Assembly (NCBI RefSeq): GCF_023264675.1
Contig: NZ_JAHFVG010000001.1
Span: 186,001-250,000, forward strand
Direction of reading: 5' to 3'
DNA: 64,000 bases
Source of the DNA: Rhodococcus sp. (in: high G+C Gram-positive bacteria)
GTDB taxonomy: Bacteria > Actinomycetota > Actinomycetes > Mycobacteriales > Mycobacteriaceae
Both the position numbers and the translations under genes were made by a program. The notes beneath the pieces were generated by a model that saw nothing but the letters and a program-made list of their open reading frames with translations, did not search any database and was not told the origin of the DNA. Each line of letters begins with the position of its first letter. The stretch's first letter is position 1. Shown piece after piece: positions 48,519-59,668 of the stretch.

Positions 48519-51158
48519 ATGACCACGTTGCCCTTGTCTGTGCCTGCACTCCGCAGTCGCATCCCAGCACTCAGCGACGCGACGATTCGACGACGCCGCC
48601 TCCTCGATCTCATCGACTCCGCCAGCGATCCGTCCTCGGTCACTCTGTTGACTGCCCCCGCCGGTTCCGGCAAGACGATGCTGCTGACGGATTGGGCGAG
48701 GCTTCATTCGGGACGCGGAGGTGGCCCGATCGCCTGGCTCACCGTCGACGAAGCCGACAACACCGTGGCAAGCCTGCGAGCGTGTGTCGTCGCCACGTTC
48801 GCGCACGCCGGATCACCCGCGCTCGCCGACGCGATCGGCGCGCTGCCGACTCCCGGCGATGCGTCGTACGACCAGTTCTCCGCCATGCTCATCGAGACAC
48901 TGGAGTCGGTCGACCAATCCATCACCCTGATCCTCGACGACGGCCATCTGCTGCACGATCACGACGTACTCGCCATTCTCGGCACCTTTCTCCGGTGGCC
49001 GCCACGCAACGTCAGAACCATCATCGCCGGACGGTTCGAACCTCCACTGGCACTGCAGAAATTGCGTCTCGACGGCCGGGTGCACGACATCTCGGCGTCG
49101 ACCATCGCTTTCACGTCGGCCGAGGCGCAGGAGATGTTCACCCGATCCGGAACCGTACTGGGACAGGGCGATCTGACCAAGGTGATGGGCCGGACCGAAG
49201 GTTGGGCTGCCGGCCTGCGACTGGCCACGATGGCTTTGGCCGGATCCCCGCACCCGACGTCGGTCATCGACGCCTTCACCGGCACCCAGCACAGCGTCGC
49301 TGATTATCTCGTCGACGAGGTGCTGTCCTATCTCCCGGCAGAAGTGCGAACGTTCTTGATCGAGACATCCGTACCGGACTGGTTCACAACCGATCTCGCC
49401 GAGCAGCTCACCGGAAACTTTCACGCCCAGGACATCATCGACGGTCTGCTGGCGCAGAATTTCCTCCTCGATCGAATACCGGGTCCCGAGCCGACATATC
49501 GCTATCACCCACTGATGCGCGGATACCTCCGTGCCGAGATCGCTCGGCTCGGCGCAGCGCAGATTCGCAATCTCGAACGCGTCGCGTCCTCGTGGTTCAA
49601 CAGCTACCGGCAGCCGCTTCAGGCTCTGCAGCACAGCGTCCATGCCGGCGACGGCCCAGCGATCATCGACATTCTTCGCGAATCGGGACTCGGCCTCGTG
49701 CTGCGCGGTAATTCCGCCCAGGTGCTGACGGCCATCGAGCACAGTCCCGTGGCGGTTCGCCGACACACGATATCCCAATTGGTCAGCGCAGCAGCATTTC
49801 TCAGCGACGGTAACGGCGCCCCCGCAGTATCGATACTGTCCTCGCTCCGACGCTCCGCGACCACGCCGGTCACCGAGCTGACCTCGGCGCCGGACCTGGA
49901 CGCCGAGACGCTGCGCCGGGTTCTCGACGTTCACGCATCGATCCACGTCGGCAACATCGCAGGCGCACTCGCGAAGGCCCGGCAGCTCGACCTCGGCCGG
50001 TCCGGATCTCCCGAACTGGATTCCTATTCACTGATGGTCGCCGGGCTGGCCGAACTCCACCTGGGTCGCCCCGGGCCCGCAGCGCATGCTCTCGCCGACG
50101 CCATCGCGAACGCCCGAGCCGGAAACCTTCACCGCACCGCCCTCGTCTGCATGTCGCTCGAAGCCGGAAGCCATTTTCTTGCAGCACAATTCGACGATGC
50201 ACTCGACTCGGTCCGTGAATGCGCCGAGTACGCGCGCGCTCACGACCTGACCGACGACACCCCGTTCTCGCTGGCGCAGTCGGTGGAACTCCTCGTTGGT
50301 GTCGTGCGGATGAACTCCACCTCCATCAGCGCTCCCGGTGACGCCTGGACCGCCATGATCGGCTCGGACGATCCCGTCGTCGCCGACTACGGCAGGCGAG
50401 TCGGCTGGGCTCTGCGCGCGCCCGACAACCGAACCGGCCAGCACGACCGAGAATGGTTCGAGATGGATCGGCCCGCGCTTCCGGCCCTCGAAGGTCTGCT
50501 CGCACCGATCGTGCAGCGCCGATATTTCGCATCGGGTGAGATCCACCGCGCAACCGAACTCGTCGACCTCACCGCCCGCAGGCTCGGACGCGTCGGCGAA
50601 GTCGCACTGCTCGCCGCGCACATCCACCGATATCACGGACGGTTCGACGCTGCCGAAGCCGAACTCGCCGGAATAGTCGACGGCTCGAAACACTGCGTCA
50701 ATCCGGTCACCGTCGTGCGAGGTCTGCTCACTTCGGCAGATGTCGCGGCCTCCCGCAAGCAGACCGTTCGAGCATTCGACCTGCTCACTCGCGCACTCGG
50801 TTGCGCCGAACCGGAATCGATCCTGCTGCCCTTCGCCGAGGCGAGCGGCAATATCCGTGACATCCTGACGCACAACCACGGCAGGTTCGGGCCAATGGCA
50901 TCCTTCGCCGAACGCGCCCGCGCCGCCGTGCCGCACGAGGGCAGTACCGTCGATCGACGATCGAGCACCGCCTTGACCCGTCGGGAACTCGAACTGCTCC
51001 GAGAACTGCCGTCCTGGCGGACCGCCGAACAGATCGCCGCCGACCATTTCGTGTCGGTCAACACCGTCAAGACTCACCTGCGCGGGATCTATCGCAAGCT
51101 GGAGGTTCGATCGCGGCGCGACGCGATCGAGGTCGCGCACGAACTCGGCCTGCTCTGA
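48519..51158 (+). CDS. LuxR-family regulator with NTPase (MalT/LAL type)
   Basis: 879 aa. Walker A APAGSGKT (45-52), Walker B ITLILDDGHLL, a long helical TPR-like middle region, and a C-terminal LuxR helix-turn-helix (about 818-879: LTRRELELL to NTVKTHLRGIYRKL). ATP-dependent activators of this type sense small ligands. No clear target operon next to it; the FUSC gene upstream is on the same strand with a 241-bp gap. Confidence 0.88.
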   Translation: MTTLPLSVPALRSRIPALSDATIRRRRLLDLIDSASDPSSVTLLTAPAGSGKTMLLTDWARLHSGRGGGPIAWLTVDEADNTVASLRACVVATFAHAGSPALADAIGALPTPGDASYDQFSAMLIETLESVDQSITLILDDGHLLHDHDVLAILGTFLRWPPRNVRTIIAGRFEPPLALQKLRLDGRVHDISASTIAFTSAEAQEMFTRSGTVLGQGDLTKVMGRTEGWAAGLRLATMALAGSPHPTSVIDAFTGTQHSVADYLVDEVLSYLPAEVRTFLIETSVPDWFTTDLAEQLTGNFHAQDIIDGLLAQNFLLDRIPGPEPTYRYHPLMRGYLRAEIARLGAAQIRNLERVASSWFNSYRQPLQALQHSVHAGDGPAIIDILRESGLGLVLRGNSAQVLTAIEHSPVAVRRHTISQLVSAAAFLSDGNGAPAVSILSSLRRSATTPVTELTSAPDLDAETLRRVLDVHASIHVGNIAGALAKARQLDLGRSGSPELDSYSLMVAGLAELHLGRPGPAAHALADAIANARAGNLHRTALVCMSLEAGSHFLAAQFDDALDSVRECAEYARAHDLTDDTPFSLAQSVELLVGVVRMNSTSISAPGDAWTAMIGSDDPVVADYGRRVGWALRAPDNRTGQHDREWFEMDRPALPALEGLLAPIVQRRYFASGEIHRATELVDLTARRLGRVGEVALLAAHIHRYHGRFDAAEAELAGIVDGSKHCVNPVTVVRGLLTSADVAASRKQTVRAFDLLTRALGCAEPESILLPFAEASGNIRDILTHNHGRFGPMASFAERARAAVPHEGSTVDRRSSTALTRRELELLRELPSWRTAEQIAADHFVSVNTVKTHLRGIYRKLEVRSRRDAIEVAHELGLL

Positions 51159-51195
51159 TCGTCGATTCCAGGCTCTTCCCACACCCGGTCGCATT

Positions 51196-51213
51196 CATCA
51201 CCTTCGGGTGATG
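51196..51213. terminator. UUCG-type hairpin after the LuxR gene
   Basis: CATCACC-TTCG-GGTGATG, a 7-bp stem with a UUCG tetraloop, 38 bases after the stop. No T-run, so termination is only likely. Confidence 0.5.
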
Positions 51214-51272
51214 CCGAGCAGACCGCAGGCGCGGACGCTGGTACTCACGCCTTATCGAGAGGAGCGAATGCC

Positions 51273-51506
51273 ATGGCTCAGCCTGCCGACACCTACTCGA
51301 ACGGGATCCGCTACGAGTTCGTGATCGAGGGAGATCTGACCGAGAGAGCCAGGGCTGCATTTCCCGACCTCGCCTTCGCCCGCAATCCTGCGACCTACAC
51401 GAGACTGTTCGGCCCCGTCGACGACGAGACTGCACTACGCGGAATGCTGGCGAGGTTCGATGCTCTCGGTTTGACCGTCGTCGAATTACGCAGACTTCCC
51501 GATTGA
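51273..51506 (+). CDS. Small hypothetical protein
   Basis: 77 aa, starting MAQPADTYSNGIRYEF, with a predicted beta-alpha-beta-beta pattern and no transmembrane segment. ATG 51273 has GAGGAG upstream. Reading frame and codon use look genuine, but I recognise no family. Lies between the LuxR regulator and the leuA leader. Confidence 0.65.
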   Translation: MAQPADTYSNGIRYEFVIEGDLTERARAAFPDLAFARNPATYTRLFGPVDDETALRGMLARFDALGLTVVELRRLPD

Positions 51507-51556
51507 GTTTCCAACCCGCCAGTGGAGGCGTCATGTCCGGTAGTACACTCGGCAGC

Positions 51557-53487
<1,931 letters not shown>

Positions 53488-53514
53488 CCCACCGAACGCC
53501 GTGGTCGATTCGGT

Positions 53515-53554
53515 CCGCGCTACCCCTTTCCTCGATCGGAAAGGGGTGGCGCGG
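53515..53554 (+). terminator. leuA terminator
   Basis: 17-bp stem CCGCGCTACCCCTTTCC / GGAAAGGGGTGGCGCGG with one G-U pair and loop TCGATC, 28 bases after the leuA stop. No T-run. Confidence 0.8.
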
Positions 53555-53653
53555 CTCCACCGCCCCCGGGGGGTCAGTTCGCCCAACGCTCGCTGCCGTT
53601 CGACGGCCGCGGGTACCTGCACCATCGACCTTTCTCCATGGGCTCGGCGCCCA

Positions 53654-53693
53654 CATCATCCGGTGCGGGTGAATTCACCTGTTTCGGATGATG
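53654..53693. promoter_or_regulatory. Nested 40-bp dyad
   Basis: CATCATCCG (53654-53662) and CGGATGATG (53685-53693) flank the perfect palindrome GGTGAATTCACC (53668-53679) with 5-bp spacers on both sides, all centred at 53673.5. It lies 54 bases upstream of the membrane protein gene at 53748 and could be an operator; a hairpin role is less likely because the spacers do not pair. Confidence 0.55.
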
Positions 53694-53747
53694 ATCTTGC
53701 TTTCGCGGCAATGCCACGATTGAGCGGAAGTACTTTCATCAGCCGAA

Positions 53748-54140
53748 ATGGAGCGTCGAATCGTGGATTCCTTCTGGGATTTTCTGTGGTTGATCATTGT
53801 GAGTTTTGCATTCGTCGCGTATCTGATGGTGTTGTTTTCGATCATCGGAGACCTCTTCCGCGACCACAAGAGTTCGGGCTGGGTCAAGGCAATCTGGGTG
53901 TTCTTCCTGATCGTCGCGCCTTTCCTCACCGCTCTGGTCTACCTGATCGCGAAGGGCGGAGACATGACCAAGCGTCAGGTCGCTGCGGTGCAGCATGCGA
54001 AGGATCAGCAGGATCAGTACATCAAGCAGGTCGCCGGCCGCACATCGGCCGAGGAGATCGCGCACGCAAAGGAACTGTTGGACAACGGAACCATCAATGA
54101 GGACGAGTTCGGTCAGCTGAAGGCCAAGGCCCTGCAGTAG
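53748..54140 (+). CDS. Membrane protein with PLDc_N-like helices and SHOCT tail
   Basis: 130 aa. Two transmembrane helices (about 8-32 and 44-66) separated by a short basic loop, as in PLDc_N-type domains, then a coiled helix and a C-terminal SHOCT motif (AKELLDNGTINEDEFGQLKAK). Function unknown. Overlaps the convergent LysR gene by 47 bases at the 3' end. Confidence 0.78.
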   Translation: MERRIVDSFWDFLWLIIVSFAFVAYLMVLFSIIGDLFRDHKSSGWVKAIWVFFLIVAPFLTALVYLIAKGGDMTKRQVAAVQHAKDQQDQYIKQVAGRTSAEEIAHAKELLDNGTINEDEFGQLKAKALQ

Positions 54141-55038
54141 CACTGTCCGCCCGGAACCTCGCGGCTTCGGCCACGAAGGCATCGACCACGGCGGCGACGG
54201 CCGGGAGCCTGCGGGCCCCCGGCCTCGTCGCCAGCTCGTAGATGCGGCCCGCGGTGACCCCGGCGAGCGGCAATCGGACGAGTCCCGGGTGCGCGACGGC
54301 GTAGCGCGGCATCAGTGCGACGCCGTGTCCGTGCGCCACCAGTTCCTCGGTCACCCGGAAGTCGTTGATCCGCTGGATCACTCGCGGCCGAACTCCGGTG
54401 ACCGCTGCCACCGACAGCAGCACGTCGTCGACCGGAAATCCGCTGCGAACACTGATCCACCGTTCGTCGGCCAATTCTCGCAGTTCCACCGAATCCTGCT
54501 TCGCCAGCGCATGTTCGGGCGGAAGCACCATGTCGATCGGCTCCCTCATCAATTCCATCACCTCGATCCGCGACGCCGAGGTGGACACGGCCATATCGTC
54601 GCGGTGGGTCAGCACGACGTCGTAGTCGGCCAACAGTGCCTGCACCGACGATGCAGGCAGATCCTCGTCACTCGCATCGATACGCGTGCCGCTGCCGTCG
54701 AGGCGATCGAGCACCCCGGGCAACAACAGAGCTGCGCCGGAGGGGAACAGCGCAACGCGCACCCGCCCCCGCGGCGACGCCCCGTACGACTCCATCTCCG
54801 CACGTGCCCGTTCCAGAGCCCCGAGGACTTCGTCGGCGCGCAGCACGAGAGCTGCGCCGGCATCGGTGAGGCGCAGCCTGCGACCGTCCGGCTCCAGCAG
54901 CGCCACCCCCGCTTCCCTGGCCAGCAACTTCAGCTGCTGGGATACCGCCGACGGCGTCAACGACAGGGCGGCCGCCGCCGCGCCGACGGTGCCGCGGTCC
55001 GCCAGTTCACGGAGAATCCGCAGGCGCTCGACATTCAT
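54094..55038 (-). CDS. LysR-family regulator
   Basis: 314 aa. N-terminal helix-turn-helix (RILRELADRGTVGAAAAAL, SAVSQQLKLL), then a periplasmic-binding-like effector domain. ATG 55038 is the family start; the frame upstream to 55326 is antisense to the exporter gene. Divergent from an EamA exporter, the usual arrangement for regulator and target. Confidence 0.88.
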   Translation of the reverse strand: MNVERLRILRELADRGTVGAAAAALSLTPSAVSQQLKLLAREAGVALLEPDGRRLRLTDAGAALVLRADEVLGALERARAEMESYGASPRGRVRVALFPSGAALLLPGVLDRLDGSGTRIDASDEDLPASSVQALLADYDVVLTHRDDMAVSTSASRIEVMELMREPIDMVLPPEHALAKQDSVELRELADERWISVRSGFPVDDVLLSVAAVTGVRPRVIQRINDFRVTEELVAHGHGVALMPRYAVAHPGLVRLPLAGVTAGRIYELATRPGARRLPAVAAVVDAFVAEAARFRADSATAGPWPSADRTRPH

Positions 55039-55046
55039 GTAGAGAA

Positions 55047-55080
55047 TCTTAATCGTTGCGGCAAATATATTCGATTGTGC
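55047..55080. promoter_or_regulatory. LysR/EamA divergent promoter with dyads
   Basis: AATCG (55051-55055) and CGATT (55072-55076) flank TTGCGGCAA and AATATATT palindromes. The A/T-rich dyad between divergent starts fits a LysR site. Tentative. Confidence 0.45.
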
Positions 55081-55110
55081 TGATGCTTTGCGACGGTCAC
55101 GATTGATGCC

Positions 55111-56091
55111 GTGAGCACAAGAGATCGACTCCTCGGCGTCACCGTCGCAGTTCTGTGGGGATTGAACTTCCTCGCGATCCGCGTGGGCCTCGACCACTTC
55201 CCACCATTCTTCTTCGCCGGATTCCGCTTCCTGATCATCGCCGTGCCCGTCGTACTCTTCGTGCGACGCCCGAACGTGCCGCTGAAGTGGTTGCTGCTGT
55301 ACGGCTTCGGGTTCGGGTTCCTGCAATTTGCCTTCCTGTTCGCCGCCATGAACGCTGGAATGCCCACCGGCCTCGCCTCACTCGTGCTGCAATCGTCGGC
55401 GCCGTTCACCGTCGTACTCGGCGCCCTGCTGCTCCGCGAGCGCGTGAGCCGACGCCAGATCATCGGGATCACGGTGGCCGTCGCCGGCATGGCCATCATC
55501 GGTTACGACCGAGCTCAGGCCGCGGCCCTGATACCCGTCGTCCTTACCCTCCTCGCCGGGTTGGGTTGGGCCTTCGGCAATCTCGGCAACAAACTTGCAC
55601 GGTCGACGGATAGCCCGCCGGCAGTCTCCGCTCTTCCCGAGCCCATGCGGCTGATGCTGTGGATGTGTGTCGTACCGCCCATCCCCATGCTGGCGTTGTC
55701 CGCGGCGACCGAAGGCCCGAGCGCCGGATGGCATGCCGTTGCCACATCGTTCAGCCTCGACGGATGGCCGGCACTCGTCGGACTCGCCTACATCGTGTTG
55801 CTCGGAACGATCGCCGGGTCCGGGCTGTGGACCTCGTTGATGAGCCGTCACCCCGCGGGCGTCGTCGCACCGTTCTCACTACTGGTGCCCGTCGTCGGAA
55901 TCGCGGGCGCGTGGGCCTTCCTGCACGAGACACCGAGTGTGCTGTCCCTGATCGGCGCAGGCGTCGTCATCGCCGGATGCCTGGGTGGGATGGCACGACC
56001 CCCGAAAGCGGCCGAAACCGCACCGCACGAGATCAGGACGTCGGAACGGGCACCAGATCCGTTTCGTTCCAGTACGCCCGCATCGACGTGA
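55111..56091 (+). CDS. EamA-family (DMT) transporter
   Basis: 326 aa, ten hydrophobic helices in two EamA repeats (WGLNFLAIRVGL at the first, GLGWAFGNLGNK at the second). Family members export amino acids or metabolites. GTG 55111 starts the first helix. Its last 59 bases overlap the convergent SnoaL-like gene. Confidence 0.87.
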   Translation: MSTRDRLLGVTVAVLWGLNFLAIRVGLDHFPPFFFAGFRFLIIAVPVVLFVRRPNVPLKWLLLYGFGFGFLQFAFLFAAMNAGMPTGLASLVLQSSAPFTVVLGALLLRERVSRRQIIGITVAVAGMAIIGYDRAQAAALIPVVLTLLAGLGWAFGNLGNKLARSTDSPPAVSALPEPMRLMLWMCVVPPIPMLALSAATEGPSAGWHAVATSFSLDGWPALVGLAYIVLLGTIAGSGLWTSLMSRHPAGVVAPFSLLVPVVGIAGAWAFLHETPSVLSLIGAGVVIAGCLGGMARPPKAAETAPHEIRTSERAPDPFRSSTPAST

Positions 56092-56416
56092 TCTTGGCCT
56101 CGTCGTCGAATTCCATCACATCGATCACCGACCACGTGAACGTGTTCTCGCCGAACTCGGTCGTCAGGCCGAAATGGAACGCAGCCGAGTTCGACGCGAC
56201 CTTCACCGTCAACAGTTCGGCTGTCTGCTTCAGAGGTTCGACGACGGCGTAGAACTCCAGGATCGACTCCCTGGTGGTTCTGACCTCGGTTCCCACTGGA
56301 TCCTCGACAGTTGCACCCTCGGCGTAGAGCGCCACGACATCGGCGGCGGTACCGTGCGCCACGGCCTCGACATATGCGGCCACCGTCTGTCGAACGGCAT
56401 CCTCGGTCGGCAACAT
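56033..56416 (-). CDS. SnoaL/ketosteroid-isomerase-like protein
   Basis: 127 aa with the cone-shaped alpha+beta fold of NTF2-like proteins: VAAYVEAVAHGTAADVVALYAEGATVEDPVG at the front and a beta-sheet end. The D in VEDPVG and the early Tyr hint at a steroid-isomerase-like site. ATG 56416 has GAAAGGAGAG upstream. Divergent from murT. Confidence 0.8.
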   Translation of the reverse strand: MLPTEDAVRQTVAAYVEAVAHGTAADVVALYAEGATVEDPVGTEVRTTRESILEFYAVVEPLKQTAELLTVKVASNSAAFHFGLTTEFGENTFTWSVIDVMEFDDEAKITSMRAYWNETDLVPVPTS

Positions 56417-56486
56417 TGCTCTCCTTTCTAGAACGTGTTTCAGTCGACGATAGCGGGTGCCTCGCGATTCCAAGGAGAGTTCGCCG

Positions 56487-57791
56487 ATGCTGTTGTGCCA
56501 GACTCGGCCCATGGTTCGAGCGGGTGAGCGCAGAGCGGCAATCGGGGCGCGCGGCCGGCTGGCGCTACGGGCAGCCGAGGCTGCCACGTGGGCGTCACGC
56601 ACGGCGGGCAGAGGCAAAGGATCGATGATCGGGGGGCTCGTTGCCCTCAAGATCGATCCCGACATCCTGACCGGTCTCGGCTCGGGCCGTAAGACTGTGG
56701 TCGTCACCGGCACCAACGGAAAGTCGACGACAACCAGGATGACCGCGGCCGCACTCGCCACCCTCGGCGACGTCGCGACCCAGGCCGACGGTGCAAACAT
56801 GGACGCAGGCATCGTGGCGGCGCTGCATGCGCATTTCGACGCACCCCTTGCCGCGCTGGAGGTGGACGAACTTCACGTGCCGCACGTGTGCGACGCCGTC
56901 TCCCCTGCCGCCGTGGTGATGCTCAACCTCAGCCGCGACCAACTGGACCGCGTCGGTGAGATCAACATGATCGAGCGCAAGCTGCGAGCAGGCCTTGCCA
57001 GGCATCCGGAGACCGTCGTCATCGCCAACTGCGACGACGTGCTGGTCACATCCGCTGCATTCGACGCACCCCACGTCGTATGGGTCGCGGCCGGAGGCGG
57101 CTGGGCAGGCGATTCCGTCAGCTGTCCCCGCACGGGCGAGCCGATCGTCCACGACGGCGACCACTGGTACAGCACCGGAGACTTCGGAAGCGGCAAGAAA
57201 TTCGAGCGCCCCACTCCCGACTGGTGGCTCGACGACACACACCTCTACGGCCCCGACGGTGTGAAGATCCCGATGTCTCTCGCACTGCCAGGCAAAGCCA
57301 ATCGCGGCAACGCCGCTCAAGCCGTCGCCGCCGCCGTGACCCTCGGCGCACGCCCGGCCGATGCCGTCGCCGCAGCGGCAGGCGTCGACGAGGTCGCCGG
57401 TCGCTACTCCACCGTTCAGTACGGATCACATTCCGTACGAATGCTTCTCGCGAAGAACCCCGCAGGCTGGCAGGAAGCACTGTCGATGATCGACCCGACC
57501 GTGGACGGCCTGGTCATCGCCGTCAACGGCCAGGTACCCGACGGCGAAGATCTCTCGTGGCTGTGGGACGTTCGGTTCGAGCACTTCGAGAACGTCGCCG
57601 TCGTCGCGGCCGGAGAACGAGCAACCGATCTCGGAGTGCGGCTGCTCTACGCCGGCTCCCCGCACACCACCGTCGCAGATCCGTTGAAAGCCATCGCATC
57701 CTGCCCACCGGGAAGGGTGGAGGTGCTGGCCAACTACACCGCATTCCGCGATCTGGGACGCGCACTCGCACGTGAGGTGAACGATGTCTGA
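56487..57791 (+). CDS. murT: MurT, lipid II amidation ligase subunit
   Basis: 434-aa Mur-ligase-like protein. ATP motif GTNGKSTTT with K79, a central Mur ligase domain and a C-terminal MurT domain (DVRFEHFENVAVVAAGERATDLGVRL). With GatD it amidates D-iso-Glu in peptidoglycan. I chose ATG 56487, with AAGGAG upstream; ATG 56511 would also fit. Counterpart of Rv3712. Confidence 0.92.
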   Translation: MLLCQTRPMVRAGERRAAIGARGRLALRAAEAATWASRTAGRGKGSMIGGLVALKIDPDILTGLGSGRKTVVVTGTNGKSTTTRMTAAALATLGDVATQADGANMDAGIVAALHAHFDAPLAALEVDELHVPHVCDAVSPAAVVMLNLSRDQLDRVGEINMIERKLRAGLARHPETVVIANCDDVLVTSAAFDAPHVVWVAAGGGWAGDSVSCPRTGEPIVHDGDHWYSTGDFGSGKKFERPTPDWWLDDTHLYGPDGVKIPMSLALPGKANRGNAAQAVAAAVTLGARPADAVAAAAGVDEVAGRYSTVQYGSHSVRMLLAKNPAGWQEALSMIDPTVDGLVIAVNGQVPDGEDLSWLWDVRFEHFENVAVVAAGERATDLGVRLLYAGSPHTTVADPLKAIASCPPGRVEVLANYTAFRDLGRALAREVNDV

Positions 57792-58494
57792 GTCCGCCGT
57801 CCGCATCGGCCTCGTCCTGCCCGACGTCATGGGTACCTACGGCGACAACGGCAACGCGCTGATACTCCGCCAGCGACTTCGGATGCGCGACATCGACGCC
57901 GAGATAGTTCAGATCACCCTGAACGATCCGGTTCCCGAATCGCTCGACGTCTACACCCTCGGCGGAGCCGAAGACGCAGCACAGCGACTCGCGACCCGCC
58001 ATCTGACGAAATACCCAGGCCTGCAACGTGCATCCGAACGCGGTGCTCCGGTGCTCGCGATCTGTGCCGCCATCCAGGTTCTCGGGCACTGGTACGAGAC
58101 ATCCGCGGGCGAACGCGTCGACGGTATCTCGCTGTTCGACGTCACGACGGCCCCGCAGGCGACTCGTTCGATCGGCGAGGTCGTCACCACCCCCGGACTG
58201 GCGGGACTGACCCAGAAGCTCACCGGGTTCGAGAACCACCGCGGCGGAACGACACTCGGCGCCGACGCTGCACCACTGGCGACAGTCACCTCCGGCGTCG
58301 GCAACGGTGTCGGCGACGGCCGCGAGGGCGTCGTGCAGGGGTCGGTGATCGGGACGTACATGCACGGCCCGGTGCTCGCGCGAAATCCCGAGTTGGCGGA
58401 TCATCTGCTCGAAAAGGCGCTCGGGACGTCGCTGCAGCCGCTCGATCTTTCGGAGGTTGCGCAGTTGAGGAAGGAGCGGCTTCGCCGCACGTGA
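57784..58494 (+). CDS. gatD: GatD, glutamine amidotransferase subunit
   Basis: 236 aa. Catalytic C94 (LAICAAIQVLG) and H194 (GTYMHGPVLARNP) of a class I amidotransferase. Supplies ammonia to MurT, overlapping it by 8 bases. Its stop TGA is part of hairpin copy 5 and the last codons form the mini-hairpin. Confidence 0.93.
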   Translation: MSESAVRIGLVLPDVMGTYGDNGNALILRQRLRMRDIDAEIVQITLNDPVPESLDVYTLGGAEDAAQRLATRHLTKYPGLQRASERGAPVLAICAAIQVLGHWYETSAGERVDGISLFDVTTAPQATRSIGEVVTTPGLAGLTQKLTGFENHRGGTTLGADAAPLATVTSGVGNGVGDGREGVVQGSVIGTYMHGPVLARNPELADHLLEKALGTSLQPLDLSEVAQLRKERLRRT

Positions 58495-58532
58495 GCGCGA
58501 ATACATGACGGGCTATGTATTCGCACTCACAT
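58476..58532 (+). repeat. Composite hairpin element, copy 5
   Basis: Mini-hairpin GCGGC-TTC-GCCGC (58476-58488) is followed by arms 58489-58506 and 58515-58532 with loop GACGGGCT. Two arm positions carry T-to-C changes, leaving C-A mismatches in the plus RNA but G-U pairs in the minus RNA. It contributes the gatD stop and the C-terminus of the convergent gene. Confidence 0.87.
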
Positions 58533-59535
58533 GGGCGCAGCGTTCACACGGAAACGACGTGTCCGACCAACCTTCGCGGACCAAGATTTCTCGCACCTCC
58601 GAAAACACCCCGCACGGGTCTTTCGTCACCTCGTCCCAGCCGTAGTTCAGGCGTGGCAGATTGCTCATCTCGGCGGAGTTGTCTCGCCGTCGATCACGAA
58701 ATCGCCGTTGCCTGGCCGAGTGGAACACCTGACCGTCGAGCCGGACGATGAGCCCGCACTGCTCGTAGCGGACATCCTCGAACAGCACTCTCCCATCGAC
58801 ATGATGAGGCACTTGACGATTGCCGTGCGGTAAGCCGTGCGCCTTCTCCACATCCACGACGTACCGGTGTTCGAGCGCGGAATGGACTCCGTCCCGCAAC
58901 AACGCGAGGGTGTCCAACATCGGTTTTCGATATCGCCGCGGTCTCCGTAGCTCGAGCTTTCGGCGCATGACGTCGACCGAGACCGCTCCCGACGACATCG
59001 TGGCCACCATCCGGATGGTGGCCTCCCGCGCGGTGGGTTCTGCCACCGCCAGGTCCAGGACCGTGTCCGCCTTGGTCGTTCTCAGAGGATTCGACTCGAC
59101 ACCGATGTGAGCCATCGCCCTCGACCGATGCACCACCACACCGGGGTGAACGACCTGGTTCTCCATCGACGTGAACCTCGTATAGCTCCGCCGCTCGCTC
59201 GGTGGTTGGCTGACGGCCGAGCTTCCATACGGGACGGTGACGTGCACGGGACCATCGACAGCCGTCGTCAGTCCCCATTCCTGCGCAGCGCTGTCATGAC
59301 TGAGCAGCGCGCCTCGTCCCGCATACAGAAGAGCCGCGGACAACATCATCGGCCGACTGAGCGGCCCGTTGGTCACCGCGATGACACCGCGGAAGACCCG
59401 CAGCCACTGACCGGATTCGACCAGGTGACGGATGGATTCACGGTGCACCAGGAACTCGTTCAGTTGTGGCGTCGTCAGGATTCCGTGCTGTGCGTCGAGA
59501 AGCTCTTGCCAACGGCCGGTCGGGGCATAGTTCAT
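58513..59535 (-). CDS. AbiEi-like/DUF559-type hypothetical protein
   Basis: 340 aa. N-terminal winged-helix-like AbiEi pattern (ELLDAQHGILTTPQLNEFLV to GQWLRVFRGVIAV), then HVTVP, and a C-terminal Vsr/DUF559-like region (VVDVEKAHGLP, FEDVRYEQCGLIVRLDGQVFH) where an expected acidic residue is Arg. No toxin partner next to it. The last residues HVSANT come from hairpin copy 5. ATG 59535 is chosen; GTG 59559 is possible. Bracketed by two hairpin copies. Confidence 0.7.
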   Translation of the reverse strand: MNYAPTGRWQELLDAQHGILTTPQLNEFLVHRESIRHLVESGQWLRVFRGVIAVTNGPLSRPMMLSAALLYAGRGALLSHDSAAQEWGLTTAVDGPVHVTVPYGSSAVSQPPSERRSYTRFTSMENQVVHPGVVVHRSRAMAHIGVESNPLRTTKADTVLDLAVAEPTAREATIRMVATMSSGAVSVDVMRRKLELRRPRRYRKPMLDTLALLRDGVHSALEHRYVVDVEKAHGLPHGNRQVPHHVDGRVLFEDVRYEQCGLIVRLDGQVFHSARQRRFRDRRRDNSAEMSNLPRLNYGWDEVTKDPCGVFSEVREILVREGWSDTSFPCERCAHVSANT

Positions 59536-59611
59536 GGAGCACACACTGCCGTCAGGCACCGACCGGGAACTCCGAAAAAGGGCTGGTTATCCACAGGCTG
59601 TGGACAACTCT

Positions 59612-59668
59612 ACGTGCGTGCGAATACATAGCGGGTCATGTATTCGCACGCACATGCGGCGACGACGC
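59612..59668 (-). repeat. Composite hairpin element, copy 6
   Basis: Arms 59612-59629 and 59638-59655 with one mismatch and loop AGCGGGTC; mini-hairpin GCGGC-GAC-GACGC abuts the recR stop. It separates two genes on the same strand, so it acts here as recR terminator only. Confidence 0.87.
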
